From positions 1-59,893 of the forward strand of contig JBJOIT010000015.1 of NCBI GenBank assembly GCA_046046915.1: 59,893 bases of DNA. Direction: 5' to 3'. Under the pieces are notes generated by a model that was not told the origin of the DNA, did no database searches, and saw only the letters and a list, made by a program, of their open reading frames with translations. This document shows positions 33,494-41,954 of this stretch, in pieces. Made by a program: the position numbers and the translations under genes. This DNA comes from JBEEJZ01 sp046046915 (GTDB lineage: Bacteria > Pseudomonadota > Gammaproteobacteria > Burkholderiales > Burkholderiaceae_C). Numbering within the stretch: the first letter of the stretch is position 1; every line of letters starts with the position of its first letter.

Positions 33494-34281
33494 CGCCGGA
33501 GCTGACGCCCGAGGCCGAGCTGGCGCAACACCGGGCCGCACTGGCGCAGGCCCGGGGCGATTTGCAAGCGTTCATGCACACTGTCAGCCACGACCTGCGC
33601 GCACCGCTGCGGCACATCACCTCTTACGCCCGCATCCTGCAAGAAGACCTGGGTACGGACATCAGCAGCGATGTGGCCCAGTCATTACTGGCCATCCAGC
33701 AGGCCGCCGAGCAACAGGGGCGTTTGATTGATGGCCTGATGGCGCTGGCCCGTGTGCGGCAGATGCCGGTGCAATGGGCGCCGGTTGATTTGCAGGCCCT
33801 GTTGCAGGACGTCTGCATCGACTTGCAGCGCACCCATGCCACCGAACTGGCCTCGCGCCAGGTGCAGTGGCCGCTGGCGGCCTTGCCCACGCTGATGGGT
33901 GATGCCGCCTTGCTGCGGCTGGTGCTGCAGCAGCTGCTGGGCAATGCCCTCAAGTTCAGCCGTGGCCGCACGCCGGCGGTGATCGAGGTGGGCCTGGGTC
34001 CCGCGCCCGGTGGCGATGGCGCTACAGCTGATGGGGGCCATGGCACCACCCATCAGCTCTATGTGCGCGACAACGGCGTGGGCTTTAACCCCCAGTACCA
34101 GGACAAGCTGTTTCGGGTGTTTAGCCGCCTGCACAGCGCCACCGCCTTTGAGGGGGTGGGTACTGGCCTGGCCATGTGCCGCGCCGCGCTGGAGCAACTG
34201 GGGGGGCGCATCGACATCAGCGCCGCGGTGGGGCAGGGCTGCACGGTAAGCTGGCAGTGGCCGGCAGGGCCAGTAGCCTGA
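33490..34281 (+). CDS. Soluble histidine kinase coupled to glmU
   Basis: A 263-residue protein with only the kinase core. HisKA has H34 in TVSHDLRAPL; the ATPase domain has an N-box in LLGNALKFS, DNGVGF and GVGTGLAM. The SHDLRAPLRHI form is like the kinase part of bacteriophytochrome-type sensors. No membrane helix, PAS, GAF or receiver domain is present, and no response regulator gene is adjacent. The start overlaps the glmU stop by 4 bp, so it is probably translated with glmU. The signal and target are unknown. Confidence 0.85.
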   Translation: MTPELTPEAELAQHRAALAQARGDLQAFMHTVSHDLRAPLRHITSYARILQEDLGTDISSDVAQSLLAIQQAAEQQGRLIDGLMALARVRQMPVQWAPVDLQALLQDVCIDLQRTHATELASRQVQWPLAALPTLMGDAALLRLVLQQLLGNALKFSRGRTPAVIEVGLGPAPGGDGATADGGHGTTHQLYVRDNGVGFNPQYQDKLFRVFSRLHSATAFEGVGTGLAMCRAALEQLGGRIDISAAVGQGCTVSWQWPAGPVA

Positions 34282-34291
34282 ATCAGCTTGA

Positions 34292-34777
34292 TCAGCCTGA
34301 CAAAGGCACCTTGGGGTCAAACTTGGCCCGCTTCACGCTGAAGAAGGCCTTGACGTTGCGCACATTGGCGTCGCTGGTGAACAGGCTTTGTGCCAGGGCC
34401 AGATAGGCGGGCATGTCGCGCGCAAACACCACCAGCACAAAGTCCGGCCCCGGCGAGACCCGGTAGCACTGCTGCACCGCGTCGACCGCCACCACGCGCT
34501 CCTCAAAGGCGGCCAGGCGTTCGGCGTCTTGCCGGTCCAGGGTGATTTCGACCAGCACCGTCAGGCCGTGGCCCAGCACGGGTGCCAGGCGATCGGGGCT
34601 GAGCAGGGCCACTTGCCGCTCGATCAGCCCCAGCGCATGCAGGCGCTTCACCCGGCGCAGGCAGGTGGGGGGCGAGGTGTGCACCCGCTCGGCCAAGGCC
34701 TGGTTGCTCAGGCTAGCATCCTGCTGCAGCAAGTCCAGCAGCTTGATGTCGGTGGCATCTATGGTGATTTGTTCCAT
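34292..34777 (-). CDS. Lrp/AsnC-family transcriptional regulator
   Basis: A 161-residue regulator. An N-terminal winged helix-turn-helix (DIKLLDLLQQDASLSNQALAERVHTSPPTCLRRVKRLHALGLIERQ) precedes an alpha-beta RAM domain (about 75-150) that usually binds an amino acid. The gene is divergent from glmS, separated by a 132-bp AT-rich region with inverted repeats. It converges on the glmU-kinase pair. Its ligand is not evident. Confidence 0.92.
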   Translation of the reverse strand: MEQITIDATDIKLLDLLQQDASLSNQALAERVHTSPPTCLRRVKRLHALGLIERQVALLSPDRLAPVLGHGLTVLVEITLDRQDAERLAAFEERVVAVDAVQQCYRVSPGPDFVLVVFARDMPAYLALAQSLFTSDANVRNVKAFFSVKRAKFDPKVPLSG

Positions 34778-34793
34778 TTTTTATAAACAAACG

Positions 34794-34843
34794 AACTAAT
34801 ATTTCTATGAAATTGGTGTTTGAAATATTTATTCAAATTAGTT
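34794..34843. promoter_or_regulatory. AT-rich control region between the Lrp gene and glmS
   Basis: The 132-bp gap (34778-34909) is far richer in A and T than the coding DNA. It contains a 7-bp inverted repeat (AACTAAT at 34794-34800, ATTAGTT at 34837-34843) and a 6-bp one (TTTGAA at 34819-34824, TTCAAA at 34832-34837). This suits an Lrp-type autoregulatory operator, perhaps also acting on glmS. No riboswitch-like structure was recognised. Confidence 0.45.
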
Positions 34844-34909
34844 AACAAAATGATCACATATTTCGTTGTGTGAACCATACCATGGCGCATCTGATTTTGG
34901 GAGAAGTTC

Positions 34910-36820
34910 ATGTGTGGCATTGTGGGTTCGGTTTCTCTGCGCAACATCGTTCCTATCCTGGTGCAAGGCCTGCAGCGCCTGGAGTACCGGGGCTACGACT
35001 CTTGTGGCGTCGCGGTGTACGCCCAGTCGGCTGACCCAGCACAGTCAGGCCTGGAGCGTGCCCGCAGCACCTCGCGCGTGGCCGAGCTGATGGAGCAGGT
35101 GGCTGCCACAGGTCTGCATGGCCGGCTGGGCATTGCCCACACCCGGTGGGCCACCCACGGCGCGCCAGCCGTGCACAACGCCCACCCGCACTTCAGCCAC
35201 GGCCCCGAGGTGCAAGACCCCCTGCGCATCGGCCAAAGCACCCAGGCCCGCCCCGGACGGGTGGCGCTGGTGCACAACGGCATCATCGAGAACCACGACG
35301 AACTGCGCACAGCCCTGCAGGCCCGGGGCTATGTTTTTCAAAGCCAGACCGACACCGAGGTCATCGCCCACCTCGTTGACAGCTTGTACGACGGCGATAT
35401 TTTCGAAGCCGTGAAAGCTGCCGTGGGCCAGCTGCATGGCGCCTATGCCATTGCCGTGTTCTGCAAGGACGAGCCCCAGCGCATGATCGGCGCGCGCGCC
35501 GGTTCGCCGCTGATTCTGGGCGTGGGGCAGGACGGGCAAGAGCATTTTCTGGCCAGCGACGCCATGGCCCTGGCCGGCGTGACCGACCAGATCGTGTACC
35601 TGGAAGAAGGCGATGTGGTCGATGTGCAGCTGGGCAAATACTGGTTGGTGGACAAAGCGCACAAGCCCGTGAGCCCCGCACAGCGCCCCGTCAAGACCGT
35701 GCATGCCCACAGTGGCGCGGCCGAGCTGGGCCCCTATCGGCACTACATGCAAAAAGAAATTTTTGAGCAACCCCGCGCCATTGCCGACACGCTGGAAGGC
35801 GTCGAAGCCTTTGTGCCCGAGCTGTTTGACGGTCATGCCCTGGCGGCAGATGTGTTTGCACAGATTGACTCGGTGCTGATCCTGGCCTGTGGCACCAGCT
35901 ACTACAGCGGCTGCGCGGCCAAATACTGGCTGGAAAGCATCGCCAAAATTCCGACCCAGGTCGAGGTGGCCAGCGAATACCGCTACCGCGACTCGGTGCC
36001 CAACCCCAAAACGTTGGTGGTCACCATCAGCCAGTCTGGCGAAACCGCCGACACCCTGGCCGCCCTGCGCCACGCCCAGAGCCTGGGCATGCAGCACACC
36101 CTGACCATTTGCAACGTGGCCACCAGCGCCATGGTGCGCGAATGTGCGCTGGCCTACGTTACCCGCGCCGGTGTGGAGATTGGCGTGGCCTCGACCAAAG
36201 CCTTTACCACCCAGCTGGCCGGCCTGTTTTTGCTCACGCTCACCCTGGCCAAAGTACGTGGCGGCTTGAGTGTGGCCGACGAGGCCAGGCATTTGAAGGC
36301 CATGCGCCACCTGCCTGCGGCACTGCAAGCCGTGCTGGCCCTGGAGCCCCAGCTCATCGCCTGGGCCGAGGACTTTGCCACCAAGGAAAACGCCCTGTTT
36401 CTGGGCCGTGGCCTGCATTACCCCATCGCCCTCGAAGGCGCGCTCAAGCTCAAGGAAATCACCTACATCCACGCCGAAGCCTATGCCGCTGGCGAGCTCA
36501 AGCACGGCCCTCTGGCCCTGGTCACCAGCGCCATGCCTGTGGTGACCGTGGCACCCAACGACACCCTGCTGGAAAAGCTCAAGAGCAACCTGCACGAAGT
36601 CCGCGCCCGTGGTGGCGTGCTGTATGTGCTGGCTGACGCCGACACCCGCATCGACAGCGGCGAAGGCATGCACGTCATCCGCATGCCCGAGCACTACGGC
36701 GAACTCTCCCCCCTGCTGCACGTCGTGCCCCTGCAACTGCTTGCCTACCACACCGCCTGCGCGCGAGGGACGGATGTGGACAAGCCGAGGAACCTGGCTA
36801 AGTCCGTTACCGTGGAGTAA
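34910..36820 (+). CDS. glmS: Glutamine-fructose-6-phosphate transaminase (isomerising) GlmS
   Basis: A 636-residue enzyme making glucosamine-6-phosphate. The N-terminal Cys (MCGIVGSVS) is the glutamine amidotransferase nucleophile, with HTRWATHGAP and HNGIIENHDEL. The SIS isomerase domains contain ILACGTSYYSG, ISQSGETADTL, ASTKAFTTQL and the C-terminal DKPRNLAKSVTVE. About 25 extra residues lie between the first domain motifs (QSADPAQSGLERARST). A GGGAGAAG site precedes the start. Confidence 0.97.
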   Translation: MCGIVGSVSLRNIVPILVQGLQRLEYRGYDSCGVAVYAQSADPAQSGLERARSTSRVAELMEQVAATGLHGRLGIAHTRWATHGAPAVHNAHPHFSHGPEVQDPLRIGQSTQARPGRVALVHNGIIENHDELRTALQARGYVFQSQTDTEVIAHLVDSLYDGDIFEAVKAAVGQLHGAYAIAVFCKDEPQRMIGARAGSPLILGVGQDGQEHFLASDAMALAGVTDQIVYLEEGDVVDVQLGKYWLVDKAHKPVSPAQRPVKTVHAHSGAAELGPYRHYMQKEIFEQPRAIADTLEGVEAFVPELFDGHALAADVFAQIDSVLILACGTSYYSGCAAKYWLESIAKIPTQVEVASEYRYRDSVPNPKTLVVTISQSGETADTLAALRHAQSLGMQHTLTICNVATSAMVRECALAYVTRAGVEIGVASTKAFTTQLAGLFLLTLTLAKVRGGLSVADEARHLKAMRHLPAALQAVLALEPQLIAWAEDFATKENALFLGRGLHYPIALEGALKLKEITYIHAEAYAAGELKHGPLALVTSAMPVVTVAPNDTLLEKLKSNLHEVRARGGVLYVLADADTRIDSGEGMHVIRMPEHYGELSPLLHVVPLQLLAYHTACARGTDVDKPRNLAKSVTVE

Positions 36821-36889
36821 TTTTTCTCGGGGGTAAAAAGTTCACCCTTTTCATTGGGAACTGAAAGGATGCATTCCCTGTCTGTGTTG

Positions 36890-36906
36890 TGCGCATAATG
36901 TGCGCA
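36890..36906 (+). promoter_or_regulatory. Candidate operator/promoter of the ccdAB module
   Basis: Two self-complementary TGCGCA hexamers are separated by 5 bp (36890-36895 and 36901-36906), with a CATAAT -10-like box (36894-36899) inside. The start codon of ccdA is 24 bp further on, an arrangement typical of toxin-antitoxin autoregulation. Confidence 0.45.
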
Positions 36907-36929
36907 TTTCATGCTTCAAGGAGATTCCA

Positions 36930-37178
36930 ATGCCAGCATTACTTGAGCAATCTCGCAAACGGCCGGTCAACCTGACTCTGAATGAGGCGCTGGTGGCACA
37001 GGCCAAGGCCTATACGAGCAATTTGTCTGCCACCATGGAAACGCTGTTGGCTGAATTTGTGGCAAGCCAGCAGCTTGCGCAGCGTAGCCGCCAGCAATGG
37101 GCCGACACCTGTGCTGCCGACTGGAACCTGGTGCACGCCGCAGTAGGGTCGTTTGCAGATGAACACGCCACGCTGTGA
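36930..37178 (+). CDS. ccdA: CcdA-type antitoxin
   Basis: An 82-residue protein with a ribbon-helix-helix-type N-terminus (RKRPVNLTLNEALVAQAKAY) and the C-terminal toxin-binding tail with W-N-H...GSFADEH seen in CcdA proteins. A CAAGGAGA ribosome site sits just before the start. The stop overlaps the ccdB start. It should neutralise CcdB and repress its own promoter. Confidence 0.87.
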   Translation: MPALLEQSRKRPVNLTLNEALVAQAKAYTSNLSATMETLLAEFVASQQLAQRSRQQWADTCAADWNLVHAAVGSFADEHATL

Positions 37179-37507
37179 TGGCGCAGTTTGATGTTCATCG
37201 CAATAAGGGCGCTTTGCGTGAGTCCATACCCTTTGTCGTGCTAGTGCAGTCGGCTCAGTTTGACCGGTACCGCAGGCGTGTGGTGGTGCCGTTGGTGCGG
37301 CGCAGTGCATTGCCCGGAAACATGCCAACCGTTGGTTCACGCATGAACCCGGTTTTCCAGGTTGAAGATCTCCCAGTCGTTTTGCACCCGCTGGACATGG
37401 TCTCGGTAGCGTTGGACCAATTGGGCGAGTACGTCGGGTCACTGGCCGACCAAGGGCAGGCTATTACTGACGCCTTGGACGAGTTGCTGACCAGGTCCTG
37501 GGGCTAA
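37178..37507 (+). CDS. ccdB: CcdB-type toxin (gyrase poison family)
   Basis: A 109-residue protein with the CcdB pattern: AQFDVHRNKGALRESIPFVVLVQS, RRRVVVPLVRRSA, and the C-terminal SWG, which corresponds to the W-G-I end of F-plasmid CcdB that contacts GyrA. The C-terminal Ile is absent. The ATG overlaps the ccdA stop (TGATG), so the two are translated together. The cluster lies just after glmS and before a small accessory region. Confidence 0.86.
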   Translation: MAQFDVHRNKGALRESIPFVVLVQSAQFDRYRRRVVVPLVRRSALPGNMPTVGSRMNPVFQVEDLPVVLHPLDMVSVALDQLGEYVGSLADQGQAITDALDELLTRSWG

Positions 37508-37611
37508 AGGGTGAGGCTGCCGGGTGCCAATGACAAGGAGTTTGTTGGCCTGCGATGAATGGTGTTGCCGCCACTCAAATAACCACGAGCAGCACTCAAC
37601 AAGGAACCGCA

Positions 37612-37902
37612 ATGGATTCAAACGCTTTCGTGATCAGCGCCGTCTTGTGGAGGCACCCGGGTCCGACGCCCTGGCACTTTGTGACATTGCCGCGTGGGAT
37701 CGCAGATCGCATCAGGCCGCATGCCATGAAAGTTGGCTTTGGGTCCGTGCGGGTACAGGCTTGCATAGGCGACACGGCCTGGAAAACATCGCTCTTTCCG
37801 GACAAAAAGTCAGGTTCGTACGTGCTGCCGGTCAAAGCAGAGGTGCGCAAGAAAGAGCTTTTGGAAGAGGGCGCCGAAGTGGTCGTGTTCCTGGAGATGT
37901 AG
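37612..37902 (+). CDS. DUF1905-domain protein
   Basis: A 96-residue protein, nearly all one DUF1905 beta-barrel-like domain: FVISAVLWRHPGPTPWHFVTLPRGIADRIRP at the N-terminus, GFGSVRVQACIG, WKTSLFPDKKSGSYVLPVKAEVRKKELL. AAGGA precedes the start at 37612. The domain is common but its function is not known. It is convergent with the next orphan gene, 8 bp away. Confidence 0.8.
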   Translation: MDSNAFVISAVLWRHPGPTPWHFVTLPRGIADRIRPHAMKVGFGSVRVQACIGDTAWKTSLFPDKKSGSYVLPVKAEVRKKELLEEGAEVVVFLEM

Positions 37903-37910
37903 CCCGCTTC

Positions 37911-38279
37911 TTAATGCGCTCGCTGCCCCAATTTGCCGTGGGGCAGGGTGGACAGGCGCGAATACATGCGCCGGCAGTAGCCGTTGATTTGCAGGCACTT
38001 GTTGATTTCATCCACCGGGAGCGGGCCGGACACCACAACAATGTCGTTTGCGCTGTCCATGGCGCCGGCAGCACGCAGGCGCCGACGGGTACTGGTGGCC
38101 CAATTCTGGATGCGCCCCGGGCTGCCGTGCTCGTGCAGCTGGCCGGTGCTGGCATCAAAGGCGATGGCCACGGTGTCAGTCCTGAGCCGCAGGCGGTGCT
38201 CGCCAGTGATGGTGCTGGCGGGCGTGCTCAGGTCGTACAGGTGGTAGTGGCCTTCTTTCAACTGGTATTGCAATGACAT
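37911..38279 (-). CDS. Hypothetical protein, unrecognised
   Basis: A 122-residue protein I do not recognise. It starts MSLQYQLKEGHYHLYDL and has a TITGEHRLRLRTDTVAIAFDA segment suggesting a small beta-rich domain, then a basic stretch with many Arg and a Cys pair near the C-terminus. A strong GAGGAGATAT site precedes the start, which supports expression. There are no membrane segments. It sits between the DUF1905 gene and gspE, on the minus strand like the gsp genes. Confidence 0.6.
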   Translation of the reverse strand: MSLQYQLKEGHYHLYDLSTPASTITGEHRLRLRTDTVAIAFDASTGQLHEHGSPGRIQNWATSTRRRLRAAGAMDSANDIVVVSGPLPVDEINKCLQINGYCRRMYSRLSTLPHGKLGQRAH

Positions 38280-38392
38280 GGGATATCTCCTCGTTGTGCT
38301 TATTGTGGTCAGGGCATTGAAAATCTAAAGTCTAAGAAACGGGCCAAACACCGTCTATTAGCACTTGCCCTAAGCCCCCAGCTTCACAACCA

Positions 38393-39829
38393 TCAGTCCC
38401 GCGTCACCCGCAACAACTCCTCGCGCGAGGTGACGCCCTGCTGCACCAGGCGCTCGCCATCGCTGCGCATCAGGCACATGCCATTGGCCATGGCGGCTGT
38501 GCGTATGTCGGCCTCGGCCGCCTGGGCATGGATTTGCGCCCGGATGGCATCGTTGGTGACCAGCAGCTCAAACACCCCGGTGCGCCCCTGGTAACCGGTC
38601 TGGCTGCAGGCAGCGCAGCCCAGTGGCTTGTACTCGCCTTGGGTGCCAGAGGCACTGGGCTGTTTGCACTGCACGCACAGCTTGCGGACCAGCCGTTGCG
38701 CCAGCACGCCCAACAGGCTGGAACTGAGCAAAAAGGGTTCGATGCCCATGTCGGTGAGCCGGGTCACGGCGCTGGCGGCATCGTTGGTGTGCAGGGTGGC
38801 CAGCACCAGGTGGCCGGTGAGCGAGGCCTGAATGGCGATTTGCGCGGTTTCGAAGTCGCGAATCTCGCCAATCATCACCACGTCGGGGTCCTGGCGCAGG
38901 ATGGCGCGCAGGGCCTTGGCAAAGGTGAGGTCGATCTTGGCATTGACCTGGGTCTGGCCCACGCCTGCCAGCTCGTATTCGATGGGGTCTTCCACCGTCA
39001 TGATGTTCTGGCCACGCGTGTCCAGCCGTTCCAGCGCCGCATACAGCGTGGTGGTTTTGCCCGAGCCGGTGGGGCCGGTCACCAAAATAATGCCGTGCGG
39101 CTGCGCCACCAGGTGCTCGAATTGCGCCAGCACGTCGCCCTGCATGCCCACCGACTCGAGGCTGAGCTTGCCGCCGCTCTTGTCCAGCAAACGCAGCACG
39201 GCCCGTTCGCCATGGGCGCTGGGCAGCGTGCTCACGCGCACGTCTACTGCCCGGGTGCCGATGCGCAGGGAGATGCGGCCGTCCTGCGGCAGGCGTTTTT
39301 CGGCAATGTCCAGCTCGGCCATGATCTTCAAGCGCGAAATCAGTGCCGCGTGCAGGGCCCGGTTGGGGCTGACCACCTCGCGCAGGGAGCCGTCCACCCG
39401 AAAGCGCACACTCGAATGCCGCTCGTAGGGCTCAATGTGAATGTCGCTGGCGCCGTCGCGGGCGGCCTGGGTCAGCAGCGCGTTGAGCATGCGGATGATG
39501 GGCGCGTCATCCGAGGTCTCCAGCAGGTCCTCGATTGCAGGCAGCGCCTGCATCATGCGCGAGAGGTCGATGTCGCTTTCCACCTCGCTCACCACGCTGG
39601 CGGCACTCGATTCGCTTTGGGCATAGGCCGCGCTGATGCGCTGGGCCAGCAGCTCTGCCGACTCGTTTTTGACCTGCTGCACGGCAAATTTGCGCATCAC
39701 CTCACTGACGGCAGAGGCGCCTTCCAGGCTGTGGAGCCACAGGGTGAGGCCATCGTCGCCGTCTTCCAGCAGCAGCTGCTGGCCGCGCGCAAAGGCGTAG
39801 GGCAAGGGGAAACGCGGGCCCTGGCTCAT
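38393..39829 (-). CDS. gspE: Type II secretion ATPase GspE
   Basis: A 478-residue hexameric ATPase that powers pseudopilus assembly. Walker A is GPTGSGKTTTLYAAL, the Asp box and His box are in DPDVVMIGEIRDFETA and GHLVLATLHTNDA, and a CxxC zinc motif (CVQCKQ, CAACSQ) follows. The N-terminus is a shortened GspE N1/N2 region. It is the last gene of the minus-strand cluster and overlaps gspD by 4 bp. gspF, its usual companion, does not follow. Confidence 0.95.
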   Translation of the reverse strand: MSQGPRFPLPYAFARGQQLLLEDGDDGLTLWLHSLEGASAVSEVMRKFAVQQVKNESAELLAQRISAAYAQSESSAASVVSEVESDIDLSRMMQALPAIEDLLETSDDAPIIRMLNALLTQAARDGASDIHIEPYERHSSVRFRVDGSLREVVSPNRALHAALISRLKIMAELDIAEKRLPQDGRISLRIGTRAVDVRVSTLPSAHGERAVLRLLDKSGGKLSLESVGMQGDVLAQFEHLVAQPHGIILVTGPTGSGKTTTLYAALERLDTRGQNIMTVEDPIEYELAGVGQTQVNAKIDLTFAKALRAILRQDPDVVMIGEIRDFETAQIAIQASLTGHLVLATLHTNDAASAVTRLTDMGIEPFLLSSSLLGVLAQRLVRKLCVQCKQPSASGTQGEYKPLGCAACSQTGYQGRTGVFELLVTNDAIRAQIHAQAAEADIRTAAMANGMCLMRSDGERLVQQGVTSREELLRVTRD

Positions 39830-41937
39830 GGCTTGGCTGGCGCCGGGGGAAGCACTGGGGCTTCGTTGATGGGCAGGTTCTGGCTGGGCACGGGTTGCGC
39901 GTCTTGCTGGCGCAGGCGCATCTGCTCGTAGCGACCTTGCGACAAGGCGTCGCTGGCCTGGGCGTCGCGCACCACCACCGGGCGCAAGAACACCATCAGA
40001 TTGGTCTTTTTACGGCTGCGGGCCTCGCTTTTGAAGAGGTTGCCAAACAAGGGCACATCGCTCAGACCGGGAACTTTCTCCTGGTTGCCGGAGTATTCGT
40101 CTTGCAAGAGGCCACCCAGCACGACGATGGAGCCATCGCCCACCAGCACGTTTGATTCAATGGAGCGCTTGTTGGTGGTGGGGCCGTTGGCCGCCGCCAC
40201 GGTAGAGGCTTGCACGCTCGACACCTCCTGAAAGATGCTGAGCTTGACGGTGCCGTTTTCGCTGATTTGCGGCTTGACCCGCAGCGTCAGGCCCACGTCC
40301 TTGCGCTCGATGGTCTGAAACGGGTTGACCGTGCCACCTGTGGTGCCCGCGTTGGTGTATTGGCCTGTCACAAAGGGCACGTTCTGGCCAATCACGATCT
40401 TGGCCTCTTCGTTGTCCAGCGTCAGTAAATTGGGTGTGGACAGGATGTTGCCGTCGCCATTGGCCTGCAGGTAGCGCGCCAGAAATCCCAGCACATACAC
40501 GCCATTGGTGTTGTGTGCGATACCGGCATTCAAGCCTGTGGATGGCGCCACGGTGCCGGTGGCGGCCCCGGTAGCCAGCTTGACGATGTTGGCGCCGCCC
40601 ACGCTGAAATTGGTGCCCAGCAAGCCGATGTTGCTGGCGCCACTTTGGCCCAGCGCGCCTTGCCACTGAATACCAAACTCGGCCGCCTTGTCGGCGTTGA
40701 CCTCGGCAATCAGGCTTTCCACAAACACCTGCGCCCGCCGGGCATCGAGCTGGTCAATCACCGCGCGCAGCTGGCGGTATTGCGGCTCGGGCGCGGTGAT
40801 GATGAGTGCGTTGGTAGAGGGGTCGGCCTGTATCTGCCCGCCAGTAGAGGGCTGTGCCGATGCGCCCAGGGTGCCCGCACCAGCCCCTGGCGTGCCACTG
40901 ACAGCCACCGTACCTGGAGTGCCGGTGTTTGGGGCCGCGCTGGCCGTGGGGGTGCGCACCTCGCCGGCCAGTGCAGCACGCAGGGTGGTGGCCAGCTTGG
41001 TGGCATCGGCATTCTTGAGGTAGACCACATGGATGTTGCCGCTGGCGCTGGCAGATGTGGGCTGGTCCAGCCGGTCGATCAGCGAGCGTGCTAAGGCCAC
41101 CCGGGCCGGGTTAGCAGCTCGTAGTACTAGTGTGTTGCTGCGGGGTTCGGCCACCAGCGTGGTTTTGAAGGACGCATCGGTACCACCGCCCGGCGCGGCG
41201 CCTGCGGGCGCGGACTCCAGCAAACGCAGCACCAGGGGCGCCAGGTCGACCGCAATGGCGTGCTTGAGGCTGATCACCTCGACATCGGTGGCATTGGCCA
41301 CATCCATGGCCGCCACGATTTGGGCCAGCCGGCGCAGGTTGTCCGCGTAGTCGGTGATGACCAGCGAGTTGTTGCCGGGGTTGACGTTGATGGTGTTGTT
41401 GGGGCTGATCAGCGGCCGCAGGATGGGCAGCAGGTTGTTGGCATTCTCAAAATTGAGCTTGAAGATCTGCGTGGCAATCTGGTTACCGGCCACCGGGGTG
41501 CCGTCAGACACCGGGCCGCCTTGCAACTTGGCATCGGCCTCGGGCACGATTTTGTCCAGCCCGGCGGCGTTGACGACGGTGTAACCCTGCAAGCGCAGGG
41601 CAGACAAAAACTGCGCATACGCCGCCGTGGGGGCCACCGGGCGCTCGGTGGTCAGCGTGAGCGTGCCCTTCACCCGTGGGTCCACCACCACGTTGTGCCC
41701 GGTCAGGGTGGCCATGGTGCGTGCCACGGCCTCGATGTCGGCGTTGACAAAGTTCAGCGTGATAGGTTCACCGCGTTTGGGGCTGGCGGTGTTTGCTGCG
41801 GGTCCGCTTGCCGCAGGGGCTTTTTGAGCCATCGCCGCAGGTGCTGCGAGCGCACACGTCACCGCCAGTGCGACGGCGTGTAAGCCGCTGCGCAGTGGCC
41901 AGCCGGTGGGGAGTGTCAGGTGGGTGCTTGCATTCAT
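39826..41937 (-). CDS. gspD: Type II secretion outer-membrane secretin GspD
   Basis: A 703-residue secretin: a signal peptide (VALAVTCALAAPAAMAQ), N0 domain (ITLNFVNADIEAVARTMATLTG), N1-N3 repeats (with TIDVNP... and VVEVISLKHAIAVDLA), and the C-terminal barrel with VPFVTGQY, ERKDVGLTLRVKPQI and VLGGLLQDEYSG. A Gly/Ala/Thr-rich linker of about 50 residues lies near 330-400 (PNTGTPGTVAVSG). It forms the exit pore of the system. It begins 17 bp after gspN and overlaps gspE by 4 bp. Confidence 0.95.
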   Translation of the reverse strand: MNASTHLTLPTGWPLRSGLHAVALAVTCALAAPAAMAQKAPAASGPAANTASPKRGEPITLNFVNADIEAVARTMATLTGHNVVVDPRVKGTLTLTTERPVAPTAAYAQFLSALRLQGYTVVNAAGLDKIVPEADAKLQGGPVSDGTPVAGNQIATQIFKLNFENANNLLPILRPLISPNNTINVNPGNNSLVITDYADNLRRLAQIVAAMDVANATDVEVISLKHAIAVDLAPLVLRLLESAPAGAAPGGGTDASFKTTLVAEPRSNTLVLRAANPARVALARSLIDRLDQPTSASASGNIHVVYLKNADATKLATTLRAALAGEVRTPTASAAPNTGTPGTVAVSGTPGAGAGTLGASAQPSTGGQIQADPSTNALIITAPEPQYRQLRAVIDQLDARRAQVFVESLIAEVNADKAAEFGIQWQGALGQSGASNIGLLGTNFSVGGANIVKLATGAATGTVAPSTGLNAGIAHNTNGVYVLGFLARYLQANGDGNILSTPNLLTLDNEEAKIVIGQNVPFVTGQYTNAGTTGGTVNPFQTIERKDVGLTLRVKPQISENGTVKLSIFQEVSSVQASTVAAANGPTTNKRSIESNVLVGDGSIVVLGGLLQDEYSGNQEKVPGLSDVPLFGNLFKSEARSRKKTNLMVFLRPVVVRDAQASDALSQGRYEQMRLRQQDAQPVPSQNLPINEAPVLPPAPAKP

Positions 41938-41954
41938 ACGACGACGGTTCACGG

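Noticed and set aside
31616..33541. A 641-residue minus-strand open frame opposite glmU and the cyclo-ligase gene
   Set aside because: It is antisense to two well-supported genes and has a His/Gln-rich composition without family features.
35045..36751. A 568-residue minus-strand open frame opposite glmS
   Set aside because: It is antisense to glmS, which is complete and conserved.
36821..36889. A terminator after glmS
   Set aside because: A GGGT/ACCC stem near 36833-36847 is too short to call.
38528..39931. A 467-residue plus-strand open frame opposite gspE
   Set aside because: It is a mirror of gspE codons; no start signals or domains are evident.
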